From assembly GCA_035292605.1 (NCBI GenBank), contig DATDPT010000021.1, positions 1 through 57,486 on the forward strand: a stretch of DNA of 57,486 nucleotides, in the 5' to 3' direction. How positions within the stretch are numbered: the stretch's first letter is position 1; each line of letters begins with the position of its first letter. The notes beneath the pieces are model-generated. The model saw only the letters and a list, made by a program, of their open reading frames with translations. It was not told the DNA's origin and ran no database searches. Below are positions 16,360 to 25,708 of this stretch, in pieces. The translations under genes and the position numbers were made by a program. Source of the stretch: JALYNX01 sp035292605. Its GTDB lineage: Bacteria > Actinomycetota > Acidimicrobiia > Spongiisociales > ZC4RG35.

Positions 16360-17544
16360 GTGAGCAACAGTGTCATCACCGGGATCGCCCGCACCCCCAT
16401 TGGCAAGTATGGCGGTGTCCTCTCCCCGGTCCGGGCGGTGGAACTCGGTGGGTATGCAATTGCTGCCGCCGTGGACCGATCGGGAGTGGATCCTGTGACC
16501 GTAGACGAGGTCCTCTTCGGCCACGTGCTCCAGGCAGGTGAAGGTCAGATCACCGCGCGTCAGGCGGCCGTGCGCGGTGGACTTCCCATGACGGTTCCTG
16601 CGGTGACCGTCAACAAGGTCTGTCTCTCCGGGATGTCCGCAATCGGGCTCGCCGACCGTGCCATCCGACTCGGTGAATCGAAGTTCATCGTCGCCGGTGG
16701 CATGGAGAGCATGACCAACGCCCCGCATGTGGTTCGGGAGCTGCGCTGGGGCGCACGGATCGGGGACGTCCCCCTAACCGATGTCATGCAGCACGACGGC
16801 CTTTTCTGCGCGTTCGATCGATGCACGATGGGAGAGTCCTCGGACCGCAAAAACGACCGGCTCGGGATCGGGCGCGCCGAACAAGACGATTGGTCTGCCC
16901 GCAGCCACCAACTTGCCGCCGAGGCGGCCCAAACCGGTGGATTCGCCGACGAGATCGTGCTCGTCGAGATCCCGCAGAGGAAGGGCGATCCGCTGCGTGT
17001 GGATTCCGACGAAGGGATCAGGGCGGATGCCACCGTCGCGTCGCTGGCCGCCCTCAACCCTGCCTTCGCCAGCGGAGGGACCATCACTGCGGGGAACGCC
17101 TCACAGATCTCGGATGGCGCCGCCGCCGTTGTGATCGCCGACCGGACCGCCGCCGAGGCCTCGGAAGCCCCCGTGCTCGGCGAGATCCTCGCCTATGGCC
17201 AGATTGGGGGCAACGACGCCACGTTGCACGAGCGTCCCGCCGAGGCCCTGCTGGTTGCATTGAAGAGGGCCGGGTTGGAGCCAACCGATCTCGACCTTGT
17301 TGAGATCAACGAGGCTTTCGCCGCAGTGGCGATCTGGGCGGCGCGGATGCTGGACATCCCGACTTCGAAAGTGAACGTCCACGGCGGAGCAGTGGCTCTC
17401 GGTCATCCGCTGGGGGCCACCGGGGCCCGGATCGTGGTGACCCTGGTCAACGCCCTTCGAGCCCGTGGCGGTGGAGTGGGAGCGGCGACCCTCTGCGGAG
17501 GCGGTGGGCAGGGAGATGCGATCGTGATCCGGGTCGACGCCTGA
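16360..17544 (+). CDS. Acetyl-CoA C-acetyltransferase (thiolase)
   Basis: Condenses two acetyl-CoA to acetoacetyl-CoA or runs the reverse thiolysis; 394 residues, cytosolic. Nucleophile C88 in NKVCLSG, catalytic His in the NEAFAAV and GHPLGATGAR regions, and the second cysteine in TLCGGGGQG are all present. GTG start with GGAGG eight bases upstream; a TAGCAT box sits at 16336-16341. Overlaps glpX by one base (TGATG), so the two are probably co-transcribed, an unusual pairing of ketone/fatty-acid metabolism with gluconeogenesis. Biosynthetic versus degradative subtype is not decided. Confidence 0.95.
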   Translation: MSNSVITGIARTPIGKYGGVLSPVRAVELGGYAIAAAVDRSGVDPVTVDEVLFGHVLQAGEGQITARQAAVRGGLPMTVPAVTVNKVCLSGMSAIGLADRAIRLGESKFIVAGGMESMTNAPHVVRELRWGARIGDVPLTDVMQHDGLFCAFDRCTMGESSDRKNDRLGIGRAEQDDWSARSHQLAAEAAQTGGFADEIVLVEIPQRKGDPLRVDSDEGIRADATVASLAALNPAFASGGTITAGNASQISDGAAAVVIADRTAAEASEAPVLGEILAYGQIGGNDATLHERPAEALLVALKRAGLEPTDLDLVEINEAFAAVAIWAARMLDIPTSKVNVHGGAVALGHPLGATGARIVVTLVNALRARGGGVGAATLCGGGGQGDAIVIRVDA

Positions 17545-18533
17545 TGTCCGAGCCGGTCGAGCACAACCTCGGAATGGATCTGGTTCGGGTCACCGAGACC
17601 GCTGCCATGGGAGCAGCCCGTTGGCTGGGGCGCGGTGACAAGGAGGCGGCCGACCAGGCGGCCGTTGACGGCATGCGTCTCCACCTCTCGACCCTCGACA
17701 TCGACGGGTTGGTGGTGATCGGCGAGGGTGCCAAGGACGAGGCGCCGATGCTCTTCGACGGGGAGCGGGTGGGGACGGGCAAAGGCATGATCGTGGACGT
17801 GGCAGTGGACCCGGTCGACGGGACCACCCTCACCGCCTCGGGAATGCCCGGCGCGATCACGGTGATCGCCCTTTCGGCGGGGCGGGGTTCGATGTACACC
17901 TCCGGATCCCTGGTCTATATGGACAAGATCGCGGTCGGGCCCGAGGCGGCTGGAGCGGTGGATCTCGAAGCCCCGGTCGAAGAGAACCTGCGACAGGTGG
18001 CCAAAGCCAAGGGCAAGGACATCAACGACCTCCGAGCCCTGATCCTCGACCGCCCCCGAAACCAGCCCTACATCGATGGCGTGCGCCGGGCGGGCGGGCG
18101 GATCTCTCTGCTCCGCGACGGCGACGTTGCCGGAGCCATCTCGACTGCACGTGAGGACACCGCAGCCGACATCCTTCTAGGCATAGGCGGCTCTCCCGAG
18201 GCCGTGATTGCAGCTGCCGCCCTCACCTGCATGGGAGGAGAGATCCAGTGCAGGCTCTGGCCCCGTGACGACGAGGAACGGGCCCGCGCTCTCGACGAAG
18301 GGCTCGATGTCAGTCAGGTTCTCTCCACGCGCGACCTCATCGCTCCGGACAACGTCTTCTTCGCCGCCACGGGGGTCACCGGCGGCGAATTCCTCAGGGC
18401 TGTCGACTTCCGGGGTGACCAGGTCGTGACCCACTCGGTGATCATGCGCTCGAAGACAGGCTCGATCCGCTACATGGACGCCTATCACGATCTGGCCAGG
18501 CTTCGTGAGATCTCGGCGCTCACCTTGGACTGA
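17544..18533 (+). CDS. glpX: Fructose-1,6-bisphosphatase class II
   Basis: Hydrolyses fructose 1,6-bisphosphate to fructose 6-phosphate for gluconeogenesis; 329 residues. Family motifs: LVRVTETAAMGAARW at the start, GEGAKDEAPML, and the metal-binding DPVDGTTL near residue 92. GlpX is the typical FBPase of Actinomycetota. TGATG overlap with the thiolase stop. The next gene, recR, is convergent, and the 53-bp gap shows no clear terminator. Confidence 0.97.
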   Translation: MSEPVEHNLGMDLVRVTETAAMGAARWLGRGDKEAADQAAVDGMRLHLSTLDIDGLVVIGEGAKDEAPMLFDGERVGTGKGMIVDVAVDPVDGTTLTASGMPGAITVIALSAGRGSMYTSGSLVYMDKIAVGPEAAGAVDLEAPVEENLRQVAKAKGKDINDLRALILDRPRNQPYIDGVRRAGGRISLLRDGDVAGAISTAREDTAADILLGIGGSPEAVIAAAALTCMGGEIQCRLWPRDDEERARALDEGLDVSQVLSTRDLIAPDNVFFAATGVTGGEFLRAVDFRGDQVVTHSVIMRSKTGSIRYMDAYHDLARLREISALTLD

Positions 18534-18586
18534 TCGGGATCCCAGCGTCAGCCGGATTCGAAGGTCGCAAGCTGAGAGTGACCTGT

Positions 18587-19183
18587 TCAGAGTTCCATGC
18601 GGCCGGCTAGGGCCCTGCCCAAGGTCAACTCGTCGGCGTAGTCGAGATCTCCACCTACCGGCAGGCCCGAGGCGAGACGTGTCACCTTCACCCCCAGCGG
18701 CTTCAGCTCTCGTGCGATGTACATGGCGGTGGCGTCCCCCTCGACGGTGGGGTTGGTGGCCAGGATCAACTCCGTGATGCCCTCGGGGCCGACCCGGGCC
18801 TTCAACTCCTCGATCCGGATCTGGCCCGGCCCGATGCCATTGATGGGAGACAGCGAGCCGCCTAGGACGTGGTATCGGCCCCGAAACTCCTGAGTTCGCT
18901 CCACGACAACCACATCCTGGGGGCGCTCGACGACGCACACCAGGCTGTTGTCGCGACGGGAGTCCCTACAGATCGAGCATTCCTCACCGGCGGCGACGTT
19001 GAAACAGCGGGCGCACAGGCTGACCTGCTGCCTCATGTCGACTATCGCTGTGGCGAGCCGCCGGGCATCCGCCTCCTCTACAGCAAGCAGATGAAAAGCA
19101 AGGCGCTGCGCAGTCTTCTGGCCTATGCCGGGGAGTCGGGCCAGCTCGTCGATGAGCCTCTGGACGGGTCCCTCGAACATCAA
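18587..19183 (-). CDS. recR: Recombination mediator RecR
   Basis: 198 residues, standard length. N-terminal helix-hairpin-helix (LARLPGIGQKTAQRLAFHLL), C4 zinc finger with C57, C60, C69 and C72, then the Toprim domain (VCVVERPQDVVVVE, and ATNPTVEGDATAMY) and a Walker-B-like C-terminus. Works with RecO/RecF to load RecA at gaps. Starts inside the stop of ybaB (ATGA overlap); dnaX-ybaB-recR is the conserved bacterial order. Confidence 0.97.
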   Translation of the reverse strand: MMFEGPVQRLIDELARLPGIGQKTAQRLAFHLLAVEEADARRLATAIVDMRQQVSLCARCFNVAAGEECSICRDSRRDNSLVCVVERPQDVVVVERTQEFRGRYHVLGGSLSPINGIGPGQIRIEELKARVGPEGITELILATNPTVEGDATAMYIARELKPLGVKVTRLASGLPVGGDLDYADELTLGRALAGRMEL

Positions 19184-19503
19184 CCGAGCAGGCCGCCGAG
19201 GTCAAGCCCACCGGTGAGCCCACCGAGCTCGTCGGACGCTGCTGCGGCGGCCGCTTCGAATCCCTGCCGAACCGCGGCCAGGACCAAGTCCTCGAGCATC
19301 TCGATGTCTTCGGGGTCCACCACGTCCGGCGAGATCGTGATCTCGACCAGCTCCTGAGCCCCGGTGACCGTGGCCCTCACCATGCCGCCACCGGCGCTGC
19401 CCACGAACGTCTTCTGCGCCAGTTCGGCCTGGGCCGCAGCCAGCTGGGCCTGCATTTGCTGGGCCTGCTTCATCAGCTGACGCATATCGGGCTGGCGGTT
19501 CAT
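19180..19503 (-). CDS. YbaB/EbfC nucleoid-associated protein
   Basis: 107 residues. N-terminal helix rich in Gln/Met/Ala (RQLMKQAQQMQAQLAAAQAEL), a central beta region with VGSAGGGMVRATVTGAQELV and the family sequence ISPDVVDPEDIEMLEDLV, then a glycine-rich C-terminal tail (LGGLTGGLDLGGLLG). Binds DNA as a dimer. Middle gene of dnaX-ybaB-recR. TACCCT lies eight bases upstream of the ATG, so it may also have its own leaderless promoter within the dnaX-ybaB gap. Confidence 0.95.
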   Translation of the reverse strand: MNRQPDMRQLMKQAQQMQAQLAAAQAELAQKTFVGSAGGGMVRATVTGAQELVEITISPDVVDPEDIEMLEDLVLAAVRQGFEAAAAAASDELGGLTGGLDLGGLLG

Positions 19504-19551
19504 GGGTTGAGAGGGTAACGGCTAGGTCACTATTGCCGGCCGACCCGGGAC

Positions 19552-21213
19552 CTACTCTTCGACTTCTTCGGCCCCCAACTCGTCCACCAGCAGACTGGTC
19601 GGATCGGTGGCACGCTCGGGCCGTTCCTCGAGCTCGGTGATATCGATCTCGTCGCTGTCGGTTGGCGAGCTCTGACGGGAACGGAAGCGAACCTTCACCT
19701 CGCCGCCAAGCAGGTCGCCGGCACGGGTGGCCACAATAGAAGCCACCACATCGTCCTCCTGGAGCGACTGGAGATGGAAATCGTGGGCGACCTCGAGGGT
19801 GATCGTGTCGCCTTCCACGGACACCGGCACCGCCTCACGGAAGAACGCCCAGCGCCGAGCACCAAGCACATCCCGCAAACTGCCGAACAACCCGGGCCAC
19901 ACCTTCTGCAGTTGCTCGAAGGAGACCTCGGAACCGTTGCCGGCCGTGGGAAGCGAAGCCGAGGTGTCCTCCGCCGCAGCCTCGCTGCCTTGATCGGCGA
20001 CCACCGGGCCAGGAAGATGGCTCTCCGAGTCACTCCCTTCGGGGCCCAATGTGCGGGGACTGGTCGGTCGGCGCTCCAAGCGCTCGATCCTGCTCAGCAG
20101 GGCTGCGCTGTCGCTCGCTGTCTCCGGTCTCGTCAGCTTGATCAAGGCCAACTCGGTCATCAATCGCTCTTCACGTCCCTCGCGCAACCTGACCAGCGCC
20201 TCACCGAGAAGGTCGACAGCTCGAAGCACGTCACCCGAGGGCACCAGCTCGGCTGCCCTGCGCCAGGCTCCGTACACCTCAGGCGGCTCGTCGGCGATCT
20301 CGGCGAGATTGGGCGCGTAGTGGGCAAGAAAGGCACCGCGGAAGAACGCCACCGCCTCGGCTACGAATCGACGGAGATCAACACCATCGGCCGACAGTTC
20401 GGCCACCAACTCGAGTGCACTCTTCGCATCCTGGGCCGCGATCGCCTCGACGAGCCGCATGAACGCCTCAGAATCGGCCAACCCCAGAGCGCGACGCACC
20501 CCGGCGACCTCGACGGTCCCGGCCCCCAGCGCAGCAACCTGCTCGAGGAGGGACAAGGAATCCCGCACCGAACCCCCGGCGTGCCGGGCAATCGCGAGCA
20601 GGGCGGCGGCGTCGAACTGATAGCCCTCTCGCTCCGCGATCAGACTGAGATGACCTGCCAAGTCCTCGACCGGGACCGGGTGGAAATCGAAACGCTGGCT
20701 GCGGCTGCGGATGGTGTCGAGCAGCTTGTAGGGCTCGGTGGTGGCCAGCACGAAATGCACATGCTCAGGCGGCTCCTCAAGGGTCTTGAGCAGCGCATTT
20801 CCGGCCGCTTTGGAAAGCATGTGTGCCTCGTCGAGAACGAATACCCGCTTCGACGTGGCGGTGGAGGCCACGGTGGTCACACTCACCCTGATGTCACGAA
20901 TGTCATCGATCGAATTGTGAGAGGCGGCGTCCAATTCCAAAACGTCGAGTGAGGTGCCATCGGTGATGGAGACGCAGCTGAGGCACTCGTTGCACGGGAC
21001 ACCGTGAGGCCCACGGTTGGTGCAATTGAGGGCCTTGGCCAGGATCCGCGCTGTGCTGGTCTTGCCGGTTCCTCGGGGCCCGGTGAACAGATAGGCATGG
21101 GCCACCCGGCCGTCGGCGATTTCCCGAGCCAGGGTGGTGGTGACGTGAGACTGGCCGATTACGTCGTCGAATGACTGGGGCCGGTACTTCCGATAAAGGG
21201 CCTGATACTCCAC
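19552..21213 (-). CDS. dnaX: DNA polymerase III subunit gamma/tau
   Basis: Clamp-loader motor subunit, 553 residues. N-terminal AAA+ domain: RKYRPQSFDDVIGQ box, Walker A GPRGTGKTS (residues 45-53), zinc module C64, C74, C77, C80, Walker B LDEAHML and a sensor LATTEPYK. Domain III and a tau-like C-terminal region follow (about 370-553), acidic at the very end (DEIDITELEERPERAT). GTG start; upstream TACCGT box with eight-base spacing. No obvious slippery A-run for programmed frameshifting was noticed. Divergent from an ABC transporter operon. Confidence 0.97.
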   Translation of the reverse strand: MEYQALYRKYRPQSFDDVIGQSHVTTTLAREIADGRVAHAYLFTGPRGTGKTSTARILAKALNCTNRGPHGVPCNECLSCVSITDGTSLDVLELDAASHNSIDDIRDIRVSVTTVASTATSKRVFVLDEAHMLSKAAGNALLKTLEEPPEHVHFVLATTEPYKLLDTIRSRSQRFDFHPVPVEDLAGHLSLIAEREGYQFDAAALLAIARHAGGSVRDSLSLLEQVAALGAGTVEVAGVRRALGLADSEAFMRLVEAIAAQDAKSALELVAELSADGVDLRRFVAEAVAFFRGAFLAHYAPNLAEIADEPPEVYGAWRRAAELVPSGDVLRAVDLLGEALVRLREGREERLMTELALIKLTRPETASDSAALLSRIERLERRPTSPRTLGPEGSDSESHLPGPVVADQGSEAAAEDTSASLPTAGNGSEVSFEQLQKVWPGLFGSLRDVLGARRWAFFREAVPVSVEGDTITLEVAHDFHLQSLQEDDVVASIVATRAGDLLGGEVKVRFRSRQSSPTDSDEIDITELEERPERATDPTSLLVDELGAEEVEE

Positions 21214-21342
21214 CGGGACTCACGGTACTTGGTACTTGGTCCTCGGGACTCCGACAAGAGGGATGTTCGCGAATCGAGGAGCCAACGTGCCCTGTTCGAG
21301 GATCAACAACGCCTTTCTCTTTTGTTATGGGCCTGATCCGTC

Positions 21343-21348
21343 GATACT
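21343..21348 (+). promoter_or_regulatory. Putative leaderless -10 element for the ABC ATPase gene
   Basis: GATACT ends seven bases before the GTG at 21356, with a TTGTTA about 15-16 bases upstream as a possible -35. It is a weaker match to TANNNT than the other candidates. Confidence 0.4.
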
Positions 21349-21355
21349 TGGGCAC

Positions 21356-22156
21356 GTGACCCAACCTCTCGTCCAAGAGACAACGACCGATTCGGTCGCG
21401 ACTCCCGCGGTATGGGCCAAGGGCCTGGTCCGTAAGTTCGGCAAGACGGTGGCGGTCGACCACGTTGATCTCTCCATCAATCCCGGCGAGTTCTATGGCT
21501 TGCTCGGACAGAACGGCGCCGGCAAGACCACGACGATCAAGACCATCGTCGGTTTGCTTCGACCCAACGCGGGCTCGGTAGGGGTTGGTGAGTTCGACAC
21601 CTGGCAATCGCCAACCGAGGTCAAGGCCCGGATCGGCGTCCTCCCCGAGGAGTTCAATCTGTACGAGCGTCTGACCGGAGCCGAGCTTCTCGATTTCACC
21701 GCGGCCATGCATGGCCTGAGTCGTGTCGAGGCGACCCGAAGACGCGACGAGTTGCTCGAGCTGCTCGACCTGATGGACGAAGGATCGAAGCTGATCGGCG
21801 ATTACTCCAGGGGGATGCGAAAGAAGATCGCGCTGGGTGCAGCGATCATCCATCGGCCACCGGTCCTCTTCCTCGACGAACCCTTCGAAGGCGTCGATGC
21901 GGTCTCGGCACGTCTCATCAGGAGCCTTTTGCAGCGAGCGGCCCAGGGGGGAACCACCATCATCTTCTCCTCACATGAGATGCACCTCGTCGAGAAGCTC
22001 TGCACCCGGATCGGGATCATGATCCAAGGGCGTTTGACTATCGAGGACACACCTGAGGGCCTCTGTCGCTTGATGGGTGTCGACAACGTCGAGGATGCCT
22101 TCATCGCCGCGGTTGGAGGAAAGACACCAGGCGATTCGTCGTGGTACTCCGGCTAG
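21356..22156 (+). CDS. ABC transporter ATP-binding protein
   Basis: 266-residue ABC-2/CcmA-type ATPase. Walker A GQNGAGKTT, Q-loop LPEEFNLYERLT, signature YSRGMRKK, Walker B PVLFLDEPFEGVD, and H-loop FSSHEMH. In place of the canonical LSGGQ it has Y-S-R-G-M, which is usual for ABC-2 exporters. The GTG at 21356 gives VTQPLVQETT; the open frame further upstream is AT-richer intergenic sequence and was excluded. Overlaps the permease gene by 16 bases. Substrate unknown. Confidence 0.92.
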   Translation: MTQPLVQETTTDSVATPAVWAKGLVRKFGKTVAVDHVDLSINPGEFYGLLGQNGAGKTTTIKTIVGLLRPNAGSVGVGEFDTWQSPTEVKARIGVLPEEFNLYERLTGAELLDFTAAMHGLSRVEATRRRDELLELLDLMDEGSKLIGDYSRGMRKKIALGAAIIHRPPVLFLDEPFEGVDAVSARLIRSLLQRAAQGGTTIIFSSHEMHLVEKLCTRIGIMIQGRLTIEDTPEGLCRLMGVDNVEDAFIAAVGGKTPGDSSWYSG

Positions 22157-23742
22157 CTCGGCTCAAGGCCCGACTCACCTGGAACGGGGTCCGAGCCGAC
22201 GTTCAGCGCAGGTTCGGACTTCCGGTCGCGCTGATTCTGTTGACCTGGCTTGGGGTGTGGCTGGCCAACGCTCATCTGGAGAGCGCCCGCGCCCTCCAGG
22301 CCAGCCCCGAAGCCCTGGCCAACTACATGGGGTGGGGTGCTCTCTTCGCCTTTCTCGCCTGGGTGGCGTTGCCGGTAGTCATCTTCCCGCTCGACGAGAA
22401 CCTCGATCCCCAACAGCTCGCCCTGCTCCCGATAACCCCCAACCAGATGGTCGGCGGTTTGGTTGCGGCCAGCTTCATCGCACCCTCCACGGTGATCCCG
22501 CTTCTCCTCATCGGATCCAACACCATGAGCCTGTCCGGGGGATGGTGGATGGCCTTGCCTGCTTCGCTGGTCTTCGTCGGCCTGCTGGCGGTCGGCAGTC
22601 AGTTGTTCTCAGGAGCCATCTCGGCGGTCCTGCGCACCAGACGTGGTCGAGACATAGCCACCTTCTTGATTCTCGGCATCGCCGCCGGAGCCTTCCTCCT
22701 CTACCGCTCGGCGAGCCAAATGGTCGCCAGCGAGGGCTTGACGACCGTCGCGTTGCGTCATCCGATCATGAACTGGTCGCTCCTGATCCCCCCCGTCGCA
22801 GCGCAGCGAGCGATGTTGGAGGCGGCTGACGGCAACCCGGTCTCGGCGCTGATCTCACTGACCGCGGCGATCGGGGGGCTTCTCGCCCTCATCGCGGTGT
22901 GGAAGAGACTTCTCGGCTGGCTTCTGACCACCCCGGAACAGCGGAACAAACCGGCTGCCCGCGCTCGGCGCAGCGGCATGGCATACGGACCGTGGGGAGT
23001 GGTGCCCACCCTTGCCCGAAAGGAATTCCGCTTCTACGTCAGGGACCCCCGGCAACGCTTGGTCTGGACGGGCACGGTCATCTTCGTCGGGCTCGCCATC
23101 GGCGGAGTTGTCATGAACGCCACCGGGCTCTTCGACTTCCGGGAAAGGGAGTGGGCGCCAATCGTCGCTCCGATCCTCGTCCTCTTCGTCGGCCTCCCGA
23201 TTGCCCTCAATCTCTTTGGGTGGGAGCGCAATGCGGCCAGCTATCTGTTCGTCCTTCCTGCCAAGCCTCGACAGCTGCTGCTCGGGAAGAACCTCGCCGT
23301 GGCATCGGGCCTCGCCGTCGAGACCGCGGTGCTCACCATCGGGCTGGCCTTTTTCTCAGGCTACTGGCGTTGGATATGGCTCACCGTCCCCCTGTCGGTG
23401 GCAGCCATCGGTTGTCAGCTCGCCGTGGGCAACCTGGTCTCGGTCCTGGCCCCGCTTCGGCTTCCCCGCGAAGGGACCGATGTCTTCGCCCAATCGACCG
23501 AACAGGGTTGTCTCGCCATCGTCAGCCAAATCGTGTCCTTCTTTGCCATCGGTGTCCTCCTGATCCCCCCGGCATCGGTCACTGTCCTCACAGTCGACTT
23601 TGGTGAAGTGATCGACCCTTGGCTCACTGCCGGCCTGGCAGTGGTCTGGGGGCTGTTGTTCTACCTGCTCTCGCTGCTGCTCGCCGGGCGCCTCCTGAAA
23701 CGCAGGATGCCCGAGGTTCTGGCCTGGGTCCAGATCACATGA
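22141..23742 (+). CDS. ABC-2-like exporter permease
   Basis: 533-residue integral membrane protein with about a dozen hydrophobic segments in two halves, separated by a cytosolic stretch (ERLLTTPEQRNKPAARARRS region, about 270-300). It begins with a basic amphipathic helix (LARLKARLTWNGVRADVQRR). Its ATPase is encoded immediately upstream with a 16-base overlap, so the two should form one exporter. The size and two-half layout suggest a fused double permease. GTG start; no strong Shine-Dalgarno, consistent with translational coupling. Confidence 0.85.
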   Translation: MVLRLARLKARLTWNGVRADVQRRFGLPVALILLTWLGVWLANAHLESARALQASPEALANYMGWGALFAFLAWVALPVVIFPLDENLDPQQLALLPITPNQMVGGLVAASFIAPSTVIPLLLIGSNTMSLSGGWWMALPASLVFVGLLAVGSQLFSGAISAVLRTRRGRDIATFLILGIAAGAFLLYRSASQMVASEGLTTVALRHPIMNWSLLIPPVAAQRAMLEAADGNPVSALISLTAAIGGLLALIAVWKRLLGWLLTTPEQRNKPAARARRSGMAYGPWGVVPTLARKEFRFYVRDPRQRLVWTGTVIFVGLAIGGVVMNATGLFDFREREWAPIVAPILVLFVGLPIALNLFGWERNAASYLFVLPAKPRQLLLGKNLAVASGLAVETAVLTIGLAFFSGYWRWIWLTVPLSVAAIGCQLAVGNLVSVLAPLRLPREGTDVFAQSTEQGCLAIVSQIVSFFAIGVLLIPPASVTVLTVDFGEVIDPWLTAGLAVVWGLLFYLLSLLLAGRLLKRRMPEVLAWVQIT

Positions 23743-23780
23743 GCGGGCGACTTCGATAACTGTCGAATCAGAACCCCACC

Positions 23781-23786
23781 TACCCT
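23781..23786 (+). promoter_or_regulatory. Leaderless -10 element for the dGTPase-like gene
   Basis: TACCCT with exactly six bases to the GTG at 23793, no Shine-Dalgarno. Confidence 0.6.
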
Positions 23787-23792
23787 GGGCTC

Positions 23793-24797
23793 GTGATGAG
23801 CGGACTGATGCGCCGAACTCGCGTCGAACGCGAGCAGCTCGAGCATGAGTTGTTGGCGCCGGATGCCACCAAGTCTTCGGCTTCACGCGGACGCAGCGAG
23901 CCTGAAGAGGACGACGAGTTCCGAACCGCGTTCGAACGTGACCGCGATCGTGTCATCCACACCAAGGCCTTCCGTCGGCTCAAGCACAAGACACAGGTGT
24001 TCCTCAATCCCGACGGTGACCATTTCGTGACCAGGATGACCCACACCATCCAGGTGAACCAGGTGGGCCGCGCCATGGCCCGGGCCTTGGGCCTCAACGA
24101 AGACCTAACCGAAGCGATCTGCCTGGCCCACGACGTCGGGCACTCCCCGTTCGGCCACACCGGCGAAGAGGCGCTCACCCCTTTCGTCGACGGTCGATGG
24201 CTCCATTCCGAGCATGGTGTGCGCACCCTCGAGCTGCTCGAGCCCCAGAACCTCACCTACGAGGTGCTCGACGGCGTTCGGGCCCACTCCTGGAAGGTCG
24301 ACCCACCCCCCGCCACGCCTGAAGGATGGCTCTGCCGTTACGCCGACCGGATCGCCTACCTCACCCATGATGTCGCAGACGCCCTCCGCGCCGGGATCCT
24401 CGAATATCACGATCTCCCGACGACGGCGCTGGTCCATCTCGGCGCCACCTCGAGAGAATGGATCGACTCGATGGTCACCTCGATGATCGAAACCAGCTAT
24501 GCCGACGGAGAAGTGGCCATAGACCCTCATCTTCTCGAGGTGATGGACGAGCTCCGGGACTTCATGTTCGAGCGGGTCTACCTGCGACCGGAGTCGGAGG
24601 GCCAGAAGCAGAAGGCGATCAGCGTCATCGAGGACCTGGTGGTGCACTTCTCGAATCACCCCGAAGAAGTGCCTGATTCGTTCACGACCCCCACCGCAGA
24701 CGCCTTGCACCGGGCCATCGACTACGTGGCGGGGATGACCGACCGATTCGCCCTCACCACCCACGACCGGCTGTTCCGCCCGACATTGCTCGACTGA
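23793..24797 (+). CDS. Deoxyguanosinetriphosphate triphosphohydrolase-like HD protein
   Basis: 334-residue HD-domain phosphohydrolase of the dGTPase-like (type 2) group, predicted to remove triphosphate from dNTPs. The metal motif is visible: R-x-x-H-T (TRMTHTIQV), then AICLAHDVGHSPFGHTGE with the HD pair, and a later YADRIAYLTHDVADAL. N-terminal R-x-x-x-H-T-K-AFRRLKHKTQVF is typical. GTG at 23793 followed immediately by ATG; the leaderless promoter favours the GTG. In many Actinomycetota dgt lies near dnaG; here it sits between two ABC exporters. Confidence 0.93.
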   Translation: MMSGLMRRTRVEREQLEHELLAPDATKSSASRGRSEPEEDDEFRTAFERDRDRVIHTKAFRRLKHKTQVFLNPDGDHFVTRMTHTIQVNQVGRAMARALGLNEDLTEAICLAHDVGHSPFGHTGEEALTPFVDGRWLHSEHGVRTLELLEPQNLTYEVLDGVRAHSWKVDPPPATPEGWLCRYADRIAYLTHDVADALRAGILEYHDLPTTALVHLGATSREWIDSMVTSMIETSYADGEVAIDPHLLEVMDELRDFMFERVYLRPESEGQKQKAISVIEDLVVHFSNHPEEVPDSFTTPTADALHRAIDYVAGMTDRFALTTHDRLFRPTLLD

Positions 24798-24820
24798 AGC
24801 GAGTTTAACCTCTCCGGTCC

Positions 24821-25708
24821 GTGCTCTCGATCCAGGACATGCACAAGACTTTCGGCGACGTGGTCGCTCTCGATGGGTGCACACTCGGGGTGGCGCGGGG
24901 CACCATGCTCGGGTTCCTCGGTCCCAACGGCGCAGGCAAGACCACCGCCATGCGCTCGATCTTCGGCCTGATGCGGCCCGACTCGGGCGAGGTGACCTGG
25001 GACGGCCAGCCGATCGGTCTCGACCAGCGAAGGCACTTCGGCTACATGCCGGAGCAACGGGGCCTCTACCCGAAGATGAAGGTCCACGACCAGCTGACCT
25101 ACCTGGGTCGATTGCGAGGCATGACCACCAAGGCTGCCGTCGCCGCGGCTGATCATTGGCTGGAGCGATTCGGGCTCGGTGATCGAGGCACCGACCCCCT
25201 CGAAGCCCTTTCTCACGGCAACCAGCAACGAGTGCAGCTGGCGGTAGCGCTGATCCACGACCCGGAGCTGCTGGTCCTCGATGAGCCTTTCAGCGGGCTC
25301 GACCCGATCGCCTCCGAGACGATGTCGGAAATCTTGCGTGAGCAAGCGACTTCAGGAAAGGCAGTGGTCTTCTCCTCCCATCAACTCGATCTGGTCGAGG
25401 ACCTGTGTGAGGAGGTTGCGATAATCAACAAGGGCGTGATCGTGGTCGAAGGCACGGTGCGCGACCTGAAGGATGCCGCCCCGATCCGACACCTTGAGTT
25501 GGAAGTCGACGGGGATGCAACCGCCCTGCTGGAGTCACTGGACGGGATTCGAAGCATCGAATCCGACGGCGCCCGACATCATCTGGTCATCGAAGCCGGC
25601 ACCGACGTCCGCGGCCTCCTGGTGAGAGCCCAGGACGCCGGCCGCATCCGCCATTTCAGCTACACCGCCCCCTCGCTGTCAGACCTGTTCCGGGAGGCAG
25701 TGAGATGA
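24821..25708 (+). CDS. ABC transporter ATP-binding protein (NatA-like)
   Basis: 295 residues: Walker A GPNGAGKTT, Q-loop MPEQRGLYPKMK, signature ALSHGNQQRVQ, Walker B LLVLDEPFSGLDP and H-loop FSSHQLD. The C-terminal extension (about 215-295, SYTAPSLSDLFREAV at the end) matches DUF4162-bearing ATPases of NatAB-type exporters. GTG start; TAACCT lies nine bases upstream. Its stop overlaps the permease start as ATGA. Substrate unknown (ions, drugs or peptides are handled by relatives). Confidence 0.93.
   Translation: MLSIQDMHKTFGDVVALDGCTLGVARGTMLGFLGPNGAGKTTAMRSIFGLMRPDSGEVTWDGQPIGLDQRRHFGYMPEQRGLYPKMKVHDQLTYLGRLRGMTTKAAVAAADHWLERFGLGDRGTDPLEALSHGNQQRVQLAVALIHDPELLVLDEPFSGLDPIASETMSEILREQATSGKAVVFSSHQLDLVEDLCEEVAIINKGVIVVEGTVRDLKDAAPIRHLELEVDGDATALLESLDGIRSIESDGARHHLVIEAGTDVRGLLVRAQDAGRIRHFSYTAPSLSDLFREAVR

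Noticed and set aside
19774..20952. Long plus-strand open frame antisense to dnaX
   Set aside because: Composition (His, Arg, Gln-rich, no domain) and full overlap with conserved dnaX mark it as a shadow.
21214..21355. Possible signal recognition particle RNA gene upstream of dnaX
   Set aside because: The locus is a common site for it, but the GGAA-loop and AGCAGC features are absent; only divergent promoter sequence and a short GGTACTT direct repeat are seen.
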